64,000 bases of DNA, from assembly GCF_000787575.1 (NCBI RefSeq), contig NW_012236514.1, positions 124,001 through 188,000 on the forward strand, in the 5' to 3' direction. Below, one piece after another: positions 24,764 through 35,130 of the stretch. Both the position numbers and the translations under genes were made by a program. Under the pieces are notes generated by a model, which was not told the origin of the DNA, made no database searches, and worked only from the letters and a program-made list of their open reading frames with translations. The stretch comes from Acytostelium subglobosum LB1. Lineage: Eukaryota > Evosea > Eumycetozoa > Acytosteliales > Acytosteliaceae. Numbering within the stretch: position 1 is the stretch's first letter; the number at the start of each line of letters is the position of its first letter.

Positions 24764-26576
24764 TCATATATTCTTGCACACTGCGCAGTGCAGCACATTC
24801 ATTTGTAGACCATACTGCCTGACATGTCTCTCAAAGGCACTTTCGCAGTTCCACATGTCTCCATTGCGGGCGACATCCATCAGGTGTCGGTAATAGGGGC
24901 TGAGATAATGTTGGTAAATGTTTGTCCAAACTTTAAGAAGATCATAATGGCAGTATTTATGTACAGTATGAACCATGTTATCCACTTCTCGTACAGTCAA
25001 GATGATGAGTGTCTTGACGAATGACTCCAAATCGTCCGCCTTTGTCGACAAGATATTGAATTTATCATCAGCAAGATATTGGAGAACTCTGTTTGATGCA
25101 GTGTAGATGGTCCCTTCATAGGGGGTGGGAGATAAGGTGTCGGATATTGACGATGACCAGACAATGAGAATCGGACCAACATAGATAATGATGTTGGACG
25201 GTCGGATATCTCTATGAATGATACCTTTTTTGTGGGCCGAGATGATGGTATCCAGGATCTGAGAGAAGGTTGAATGTCAGTGTTGGTATATTTCACAGGC
25301 ATTCGCCACAACATTGATATTACCATGGGGAAAATGTTGAACTTTGTTGTGGAGTCAACCACCTTGCCAGCTGGTGAAATGATGATCCAATTGGAGCCTT
25401 CTGCCTTGATTGTTGGGACTCGAGGACCAGTGAGCTCCTTCAAGACTGTTACTTCCCGGGTTTGGTCCGATTGCTTCTTGTATACTTTAACGATAACATC
25501 CATTGGTCCCATCATTGCTGTGTAGACGAAGGATGACAATCCGGAGGTCTTGTACTTCAGGGTATCGAGTATGGGTTGTGGGACATCTGGGATGTTGATA
25601 TGAGTAGCTGGTCCACGTAGCATTGCCATCAAGAGGTCGAATCCTATGGTCTTCTCTTTCTTCGTCTGAAACGAGAGAAGGTGTGGACCATTTCGCAGAT
25701 ATGTAAACTCTCCATGATCATTCTTTGTCACTCTCCAGAAGCAGATGTGTTTGCCAGATGTGAGGAAGGCATCGATTGAAAGATGGAACGAGTTCTTCAA
25801 GGTGAACTCCGCATAGTAGAGGACTTGACCTGAGTCAGCGGGTGTTGGAAAGTTGGAGCCCTCAACCTTGGTGTCTCCAACGACAATGAACCATGTCGGA
25901 TCGAGAGGTTTGTTGTCATCGTGAATAACCCAATCGGGTACATATTGATGGGATTCTGCATCGAGAAATGGGCGTTGAGATGTATCGACAATGGCCAAGA
26001 GCGGTTTTTTGACCATCTTGTTGTACGCTCTGTTAAACTCATCCACTAGATATTCATGTAGCCTTTTCTCTTTGGCGTACTCATACTTGCCAAAACTGCT
26101 ACAAAAGTCATCCAAGGCAAAGGAATAGTTGGTGTTGTGCCAAAATGAGTACGAATCAACCTTCACAATATGCGGAGAAATTCGCTCGTGGAACTGTGCA
26201 TATGATACAGATGATGTTGGTCGATGGGCCTTCGAAACGAAGTTCTTCACCATCTTAATATCGTCGACAATCTGATCAATCTTATCAGATTCTTGGTTGT
26301 GTATGTATGTTAGTATTGAAGACATTGTGCCGATATTGTTTGTACTTACGAGTTTGGGAACTTGTGCCAGTGATCTCTGCAATCGCATCCAAGATATCAT
26401 CAATTACAGCATCCTTGAATACGTAAGGAGGAATCAAAAGTCTTGCTCTGGTCAACCTGATGAAGTTCTTTCCTGCGATATCTTGATCCCAGAGCTTTGA
26501 TTACAGCACCATCAAAGTTCTTGTGCTTGAGCCAAGCACTGACTTGATCTGGTGATGATTCTTTGGTGAGTGACAT
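24764..26576 (-). pseudogene. SAM domain / nuclease-like / protein kinase-like protein, probably disrupted
   Basis: Exons 26576-26350, 26291-25324 and 25258-24764 give about 562 aa if one extra base near 26,490 is ignored; as read, that base breaks the frame after FDGAVI. The start is a SAM-like domain (SPDQVSAWLKHKNFDGAVI then KLWDQDIAGKNFIRLTR). Residues about 100-300 include VPDWV and VVGDTKVEG, reminiscent of a PD-(D/E)XK fold as found before the kinase in fungal FunK1 and Crinkler-type proteins. The C-terminal kinase has VIVKVYKK, the hinge IISPAG and HRDIRPSNI. The DFG position reads LIVWSSS, so the metal-binding Asp is Val (25160-25162). Both introns have GTAAGT or GTAATA donors and ACTRAC boxes. 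Frameshift plus lost Asp point to a decaying gene or a pseudokinase; a sequencing error could explain the first but not the second. Confidence 0.7.
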
Positions 26577-27384
26577 GGCGGAGTGATAGTGAAAGGAGAG
26601 TTGTGCAAGTGATAAATGTAAGTTGGGAAGAATGATGTTCAGTGATAAAAGTAAAGTGAAATATTTTTGTAGTATTTGTTGCTTGATGTTATAAAATGAA
26701 TGATGAATAGCATCAATGATCCTTAACACACCATCAATGCTGTACTATCATCTTTGTTAATGTTGCTAATGCAGCTCATTTCTTCTTTAAATTAATATAA
26801 AGATGATGAATGAATATGTTGTTATAATAGTGATATATAGATAGTTAAGGTTATCACTTTGTGAAATGATGTATGTTTGTGTATCTGTATGTGTAAGTAT
26901 GTTTGACTCTGAAATGAATGAATGAATAATGGTGTGTTAAGGGATCTGTTGTTCATTGTACCACACCAAATAAATAAAATTAATTATATAATTAATGGGG
27001 TATTGTCACTTGTTGTGAGGAGGGTTCGGATCGGACTATCCGGAGTTCATAGAAAGACACAAGAATGTTCTACATACATATAAACATGTTTCTGTACAGT
27101 TGACGTATTGGTGTTCTTGGAAATGTATACTCCAAAAACCACCACTGTGCAAGAAGTAAAGAAAGACCTCAATCAACAGAACGTGGTGGTATGATCCCAG
27201 AATCAGTCATCCAAACGATCAATCATAAAACGAACAAATCTTGATTGCCTGGATGGCGACCTTGCTGAGGACAAATTGTGCATCAACCGATATGTAGAGA
27301 AGAATTGGGTGATTCAACAATTCTATCCAAGTTATGGACTCATGACTATGGCACTGCAGTGTGGTATCAATCAAGGATTAATAT
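26577..27384. other. Intergenic spacer in the accessory island
   Basis: AT-rich upstream DNA of the SAM/kinase gene (to about 27,000), then moderately GC sequence with no clear gene. A 23-codon frame at 27123-27194 (MYTPKTTTVQEVKKDLNQQN...) has non-repetitive composition and could be a remnant of something coding, but I do not recognise it. Confidence 0.4.
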
Positions 27385-30300
27385 TCATTTATCATCGTTG
27401 ATTATTGAGTATCCTTCATTTGGACATCGAGTCTTCTTCCATCGACGATAGAACAGGAACACAGCACCGACGACCAGCACAGCAAATGCCACCGCACTTC
27501 CAACAAGGATTCCAATGAAACTACCCATGGTCATACCATGGATGTTCAAAGTCATTCGGTTGTTGGTAAAGTCAACAGAGAACTTGGTGGGGAAGGTCAA
27601 CGTCGGAGCCACATCGGTCGACTTGGGCCACACCATGGTGTAGGGCGTACTTTGTGGCATGGTCACATCAATCAGACGGTAGGTGTCATGCGCTGGGTTC
27701 TTTGAGTCGAAGCTCACAATAGCTTGGCCATGGAAGAGGAACGACTCGGAAGTGCAGGTCATCGTGGCAGCTGAGAACGATGATGATGAGAATGGGTTCT
27801 TGAACTCGATTGAACTGTCTTCAGAGACTGTGACGAATGATCCAATGTTTGGAACAGGGTTGGCAACCACGAGGATTGTTCCATCTAGTTGCATCTTTGA
27901 TCCAGAGAGGAGAGTGAGGTTGGCAGCGACCAGATGTGCTTTGGACACAAGTGATGATTGTTGTTCCAAGACGATGTTTCCATAGCCTGTGGCAGAGACA
28001 GACTTGGCATTGTCGAGTGTGACTGTGCTGTAGTTCTGTTGACGTCCACCACCTGGGCAATCAATGGTGATCACACTGTTGTTTGTGGCGTTGATGGAGA
28101 TTTTGCTGAAACTGGAAGTGTTCGTGAGGGACACGGTGGACTGGTCATTGACCTTGATATCAAGGCTTGTAAGGGCAAGAGGGAACTGAACCAAGAGAGA
28201 TGACTTTTGTTCAACTTCCATGAGAATAGTCGACTGACTGTTGGCCGATGTTGCCGATGCTGGACCCAATGTTACTTCACTGCCACCACCAACATAGATG
28301 TTGCCAAGGATAGCGCCATTTGAACAATTGGTAGTGATCGTGGATTGATCCAACGCTTGGACATTGATTGTTGCGCTTTTATCTGCAGTGTTGGTGTAGT
28401 TCAGGAGGGAGTTGGCACCCGAGCCCGAGAGCAAGACTGTGGCATCATCATTGTCAGAGATTGAAAGACTGCCACCATTCATGACAGTGAAGTTACCCGA
28501 CACACTAGTACCAATGATGGCCAGAGTGGATTGATCAACTGTGATGACCGCACTGACATTGTACAAAGGCGGATGATTCACCAGTGTTGAGTTCGGTCCC
28601 AAGAGAAGTGATATGTTAACTCGGACGTCGTAGTACTGTATCTGTATAGAGTCTCCAAAGTACACGTTACTATTTCCAGTGATGACACTGTCGTTGTAGA
28701 GTTGACATCCTTGGCATTCAATGTTGATTGATGAGCTGTTCGATACGTTGACATTTACAAAGTTTACATATGGTGAATTGTTACTGTAGCTCATGTACGA
28801 GTTGGCATCAGCGATCAGGTTGACACTGGTCATGATCGGAAACGTGTCAAAGATTGAGAGGGTACTGCCTTGATCGCTCACTTGAAATGTGCCGCCGAGT
28901 CCAAAGGCAGGAAGGTTCAACGTACTCTGTCCACTAACCTTGATATTGACCAAGCCGCTAAATTGAGGTGTGATTATCAGATTGGATTGTTTCTCCACAA
29001 CAATGCCGCATGGGCTGGGTCCAGCAGCTCTTATTATTTGATCGGGACATGAAACATAGATTGATGAGTTGTTAGAGACGTTGACCATTGCCAAATTGAT
29101 AGGCAGACCACCTATTGTACCATTGCTGATGTAGCTAAGGTGCGAGTTTCCATCGGCATTTAGATTGAGATAGGCCCATTGGTTGCCAGCGACGTAGACC
29201 GTGCTTTGATCACTCACTTGGAAGTTGCCTCTGAGCATTGGTGCTGTTATATTCAAGGAGGAGTGGCCACTGACCGTGATATTGATGTTACCCGAAACAG
29301 GTGGGAGTATAGTTGCATTTGATTGAAGCACCACAATGCTAGAGAACGTGTAAACACTCCTCAATATCGATGATTGATTGATTGCCAATGCGCTGTTGTT
29401 GACCATGATGCTGTCAAAGTCGGCATTGATAGCGAGTGGAATGTTGATGGACGAGTGGTCAGAGGACGATACGCTCAAAGTTAATTGATTGAAAACGTCA
29501 ACGAATTGGAAGTTGATGGTCGAGTAGGTGCTGGCGATCAAGTTGATGGTAGGGGGTAATGAGATTAAGGGTTGAACAAGTTCCACTGATATTGAGCTCC
29601 TTTGATCGGCCTCCAACGTACCAGAGAATGCATTACCAATGATCGACATAATGGCATTGTCCGATGTTTTGATCGCCATTCCATTTTGATCGAATGAAAT
29701 ATACGTCTGGCCGCCAGACGTGGTCATGTTATTCTGGTCATAACCATTGTCATATGTCAGCATAGGTACGTTGGCGTTGGATAACTCCAAGCAGTTGGAT
29801 GTCATCGAGATCCGACTGTTTACTTGGTCATACACTTGGAATCTACCGGTTATAAGATTGCCTACACTTAGGTTGAGTGTTGCATTGCCACCAGTGAGCG
29901 AAAAAGACGAGTTTGTGTCCATATATAGATCTAAGATCGTAAGCTGGTTGTTGTTGGCGGGAATTGACATCGATGTGTTGAACAAACCGATTGAGCCCAA
30001 GTACAAGTCGGTAATCAGGGGTGTGATTACAACGTCCATATAAAGATTGATGACAGTGTCGGCAGTTGATTGATCAAAGGAAAGGGTGATTGGATGGATG
30101 AGTTCAAAGTCGGGAACCCGGTTTACAGTAATTGAAGCCATTGAACAATTGGCGAATCTAATAAAGTAGTTGGCAAGCTGGTTTGGGTCCCTAAAGGAGA
30201 TGACAAATTGGTCCTGAGAATTGGTGCATGATGGTACATTCCCATCCGTCCAAAAGTCACCTGGATACACCGGTTGGTTGGAATCGAATACACATGAGTT

Positions 30301-30589
30301 TGGATCATTACAATTATCTGCGATTGCCCAGTAACTACCTCCTACATCAGATTGATTGATTGATTGATTGATTGATGGATGTGATGATGTCAATACAGTG
30401 TCAAGTCGACTGACCGACGGATTGGCAGAATGATCACTTACCATTAGCAACAGTGTTGTTGTCCAAGTTCGCTTTGTTGTAGTTGATATTATTACTTTTC
30501 CCATTGCATTGATGAAGTAGACACAATATCAACAACAAAGTTATTGAATTCAATAACTTTGTTATATTATGTATTTGTATACCTGCCAT
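27385..30589 (-). CDS. Large secreted single-pass membrane protein with beta-helix-like repeats (adhesin-like)
   Basis: 1034 aa from exons 30589-30442 and 30341-27385. The long downstream open frame begins inside the intron in a different frame. The true start is MAGIQIHNITKLL followed by the hydrophobic ITLLLILCLL and then Gly-Lys-Ser, a signal peptide, joined in phase 1 (GTAAGT donor). The extracellular part is Asn/Ser/Thr-rich, with many N-glycosylation sites and repeats of the kind 'GTFQVSDQSTxxI', 'NSSxIxIxC' and 'VNLIADANSYMSYSNN', which look like coils of a right-handed beta helix. A single transmembrane helix (about 988-1015, GSFIGILVGSAVAFAVLVVGAVFLFY) and the short basic tail RRWKK end it. 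Probably a cell-surface or sheath protein. Family unknown to me by name. The decayed paralog lies next to it. Confidence 0.82.
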
Positions 30590-30984
30590 ACTTCTTTTGA
30601 CATGTGCAAGAATGACTTGTAATTAATCAGATATTTGTTTGTTCTGTCTATCCTGGAGTGTAGAGTTGAACTACTGGGGAAGACATTCGAATATAGTCCT
30701 GGTGATTGGTGTTCAAGATGGAACGACAAGTTATTGTTGTTGACCGTCCAAGTAGATACTATCATACTGAGGGGTCTGGGATATAATTAACACCACGATG
30801 CCACTCGGAGTGATTGGACCTTTTAAGGTATGGGAGGCCTTGTGGTCCCACACCCAATAACTAAGATGGAGTCAAATTTGAAACAGATTTATATAGCACA
30901 ATCTGTTTTTGATGAGAAAGCACAAACCATCAAGTCTGATTGAACACATCAACACCAATACGACGACCAATAGTAACTCATCAT
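30590..30984. other. Spacer between the two adhesin-like copies
   Basis: It contains the promoter of the intact copy and the 3' flank of the decayed copy. AT content is raised near 30540-30600. No gene is seen. The short open frames do not resemble the flanking family. Confidence 0.5.
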
Positions 30985-33900
30985 TTATTCTTCATCATCA
31001 GCGTTGATTATTGGAACCTTTGAGTATCCATCCTTTTGATTCTTCTTCCATCGACGATAGAACAGGAACACAGCACCGACGACCAGCACAGCAAATGCCA
31101 CCGCACTTCCAACAAGGATTCCAATGAAACTACCCATGGTCATACCATGGATGTTCAAAGTCATTCGGTTGTTGGTAAAGTCAACAGAGAACTTGGTGGG
31201 GAAGGTCAACGTCGGAGCCACATCGGTCGACTTGGGCCACACCATGGTGTAGGGCGTACTTTGTGGCATGGTCACATCAATCAGACAGTAGGTGTCATGC
31301 GCTGGGTTCTTTGAGTTGTAGCTCACAATAGCTTGGCCATGGAAGAGGAACGACTCGGAGGTGCAGGTCATCGTGGCAGCTGAGAACGATGATGATGAGA
31401 ATGGGTTCTTGAACTCGATTGAACTGTCGCCAGAGACTGAGACGAATGATCCAATGTTTGGATGAGGGCTGACCACCGCGAGGATTGTTCCATCTAGTTG
31501 CATCTTTGATCCAGAGAGGAGAGTGAGGTTGGCCGCCGTCAGAGGTGCCTTGGACTCAAGTGATGATTGTTGTTCCAAGACGATGTTTCCATAGCCTGTG
31601 GCAGAGACAGACTTGGCAATGTCGAGTGTGACTGTGCTGTGGTCACCAACATAGACGTCACCAAGAAGTACACCACCTGGGCAATCAATCGTGATCACAC
31701 CATTGTTTGTGGCGTTGATGGCGATGTTGCTTAAACTGGAAGCTGTGTTGTTGAACATCAACTTTGAGTTGTCAAGTGAGACCAGTGTGAAGTTGCCTGC
31801 AACAGTGTTCGTGATGGACATGGTTGACTGGTCATCAACTGTGATACCAAGGTTTGAAAGTGCAAGTGGGAACTGGACCAGGAGCGATGATTTCTCCTCA
31901 ACTACCATGAGAATAGTCGACTGACTGTTGACTGTGGGTGCCGATGCTGGACCCAATGTTACTTCACTGCCACTACCGACATAGGTGCTGCCCATGATGA
32001 CACCACCTGGGCAATCAACTGTGATCACTCCATTGTTGGTGGCGTTGATGGAGATGAAGCTGGAGATTGATGCTGTGTTGTTGAAGATCAACTTTGAGTC
32101 GGATAGTGAGACAAGGGAAAAGTTGCCTGCCTGTGTGTTTGTGATGGAGGCGATGGACTGGTCTTCAACATAAATGCCAATGTTGGTATTGCCAACAGAC
32201 TGAACAAAGAGTGATGACTGCTGCTCCACCACCACTCGGGAGTTGGTCTGGCTGCTAGCAGTGGGTGCCAATGATGAGCTAATTGATACAGCACTACTGC
32301 CACCAACATATGTGTCGGCAAGGATAATGCCAACTGAACAATTGTGATTGAGGATTGTTGAAGCGCTTGAACATTGATTGTTGAGCTTTGTAATGCAGTG
32401 TTGGTGTAGTTTATGTGAGAGTTGGCGCCTGAACTAAGCAGCATAACTGTGGCTGCCTCATTGTCTGAAAGTGAAAGATTACCACCATTCATGACGGTGA
32501 AGCTGCCAGACACACCTTGGCCAGAGAGGACCAAGTTGGATTGATCGATGGTGATGATGGCATCAATGATGTTGATCAAAGGAGGGGGATTGACCAATGT
32601 TGAGTTCTGTCCCAAGTTCATCGAGATGTTAAACTGGAATTCTAAGTTGGATGGCGAAGGGTTTCCAAAGACCACAATGCTATTGCCAGTGATGACGTTG
32701 TCGTTGCACAGGTAACATGAGGGACATTCAATGTCGATCGTTGAACTGTTCGACACCTGGAGAGATATTAGGCTACTAATACTGGTATCATTGTTGCTGT
32801 ATCTCATATATGAGTTGGTATCGGCAATCAGATTGACTTGGGCAGCAGATATGTCAAAGATTGAAAGGGTGCTTCCAGGGTCACTAACTTGGAATGTACC
32901 AGAGAGTGCCATAGCAGGTATGTTGAAGGTGCTCTGTCCACTAATCTTAACATTGGCCGTACCCTGGCCGAAAGGAGTCTTTGTCAAGTTGGACTGATGC
33001 CGCACCACAATGTTGGACACATCATATATCATTAGTACTTGAGTACATGAAATATTGATTGATGAGTTGTTGGAGACACTGATGTTTCCCAAATGTGCTA
33101 ATTGACTAGTGTGGCTCAGATGAGAGTTGTTATCAGCATTGAAATTGATTTGGGTCTGAGTTTGGGTGACCCAATAAGTGTCAATGATGGAGAGAGTGCT
33201 TTGATCAATGACTTGGAAGGTTCCCATCAGCTGATGTCCAGTTAAGTTCACTGCAGACTGGCCACTGACCATGATGTAGGCACTGCCAGTAAGAGTGGGG
33301 AGTGAAATGGAACTTTGTTGTTTCACTACAAAGCTGGTGTTATATACTCAATGAAGATGATGGATTGATTGAAATATCACTATTGTTGCTGACTGTTAGG
33401 CTGTTGATGACGGCATCGATAAAATGTGGAATGATGATGGACGAGTGGTCTGAAGCAGAGGCATTCAATACTATTTGTTGTGACCACCCAGCAGCCTTTC
33501 CATAATTGAAGTTGATCGTCGAGTTGGAGTTGGCGATCAAAGTGAAGTTGGATTGAAAAACTGAGTATTCTTGTACATCCATAAATATTTTGCTCATTTG
33601 ATTGGCTTGCACTGTTCCAGAGAATGCATCACCATTGATCGACATGACAGCATTGCCGATGCTTCAATGAAGGAAAATCCATTCTGTCGATCGAATGATA
33701 TATTCGTGTTTCCACCAGATGATGACAGGCTAGTGTTGCCATAGCCATCAAAATATGCCAGTAGTGGTATGTTGGCGTTGTACGACTCCAGTGTGTTGGG
33801 AGTAATCGAGATACTACTGTTGGCCTGGTCATAGACCTGGAATGTGCCAGAAATCACAAATCCTCTCCCAAGGTTTAGTGTGGCATAGTCTGTGAGTGAT

Positions 33901-34716
33901 AAGTTGTAGTCTTGAAGGTTGGACATGATGATGGTGATGTTGGACTGGTGGGCGATCAGGACTGCGGTGATGCCAGACTTGGGCCCATTCAAAATGGCGA
34001 TGTTGAAGTGGCCGGACAGGTGTGATTCCCAATGAGGACACAATGACCGAGGTTAAGTGTTACCCAATGTACTGGAAAGACTGACGACGGCTGTTGAGGC
34101 GGAGAAATCATAAGAGAAACAAGGGATATCTACAATGGTGATGGAGGTGGCAGAGTTGAAGGCAATCGAGATGTTGGGTGATATTGAGGCTTGGATGTTC
34201 GAGGGCGACCATGAGATTGAGTCATCAATGACGATTAGTGTCGAACCAGATTCAAGGGCATTGGACTGAGTTGCCAAGAAATCCGATGCACTCTGTGGCT
34301 TGATTGTTCCATAGATGGTGGCGTTCCCGAGGAAGATGCTCTTCATACTCAAAATACCATTCACCATAGCACCATCGGTAACTGTGATCAAACAACTTGG
34401 GCAATCCTCGATAATAGAGTTGTTGTTCATGGTGAGTGTTTGGATTTTAAGCGAGGTGTTGAACGGCAATGACATGGTTGGGAGATAATGTGATTGAGGC
34501 AAGTGAACATTTGGCGAATCTAACAAAGTAATTATCATCCGGGTTTGCTGAATTCTGAAAGCCGATCACCACTTGGTCATTTGGATTGGTGCATGAAGGG
34601 CCATTTGTCCCATCATTCAAGAAGAACATTGGATACCTAAAATTGACGGCATCGAGAACACAACTATATTGATTAATGCAGTTATCAATGATAGCTGTAT
34701 AGATTCTACCTGACCC

Positions 34717-34783
<67 letters not shown>

Positions 34784-34956
34784 CCAAATGTTATTATGAT
34801 GATGTTGAATGATTGATCAATTCTCAGACAAGTCTGATCGTCTGCCTGACCTACTTACCTGTCACAGAGGTGTCATTGCTTTCACCAGTACATAGATGTA
34901 ATAGTAGTATTAACAACAAAGTTATTTTATATTTGTTTCAATTGTTAACAATCCAT
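30985..34956 (-). pseudogene. Decayed paralog of the adhesin-like membrane protein
   Basis: The whole architecture of the neighbouring 1034-aa gene is present: a signal-peptide exon (ITLLLILLLHLC near 34,900), an intron with GTAAGT at about 34,858, the Cys-containing N-terminal block (AIIDNC...SCTNPNDQVVIGF), the repeats, and the membrane anchor with tail (GSFIGILVGSAVAFAVLVVG, RRWKKNQKDGYS). The coding sequence, however, changes frame near 34,490, 34,045, 33,640, 33,330 and 32,340. The ATG matching the start of the intact gene (34956-34954) is followed at once by a stop and is out of frame with the signal peptide. The last 600 bp are almost identical to the intact copy and stay open, while the 5' half is diverged. 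Hence a pseudogene whose 3' end was recently duplicated or gene-converted. Expression of the anchor portion alone cannot be excluded. Confidence 0.85.
34717..34783. repeat. (TTGA)n tetranucleotide array in the pseudogene intron
   Basis: Nearly 17 uninterrupted TGAT units, the longest such array in the window, inside the first intron of the decayed adhesin-like copy. The intact copy has about four units at the same place (30354-30374). Confidence 0.95.
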
Positions 34957-35130
34957 ACTTATAATAAAACCGAGAATAATGGCCCAACAACATCAATTGA
35001 GCTCATTTGACGATCGATCCCAAACAAAAACCTTTCCCTCATTAGCCTGATCTGATCGATCTCAAATATCTTTCCCTCATTTGCCTGATCGAATACGTTT
35101 TACTCGTTAGGTACCTAAAAATAATATAAT

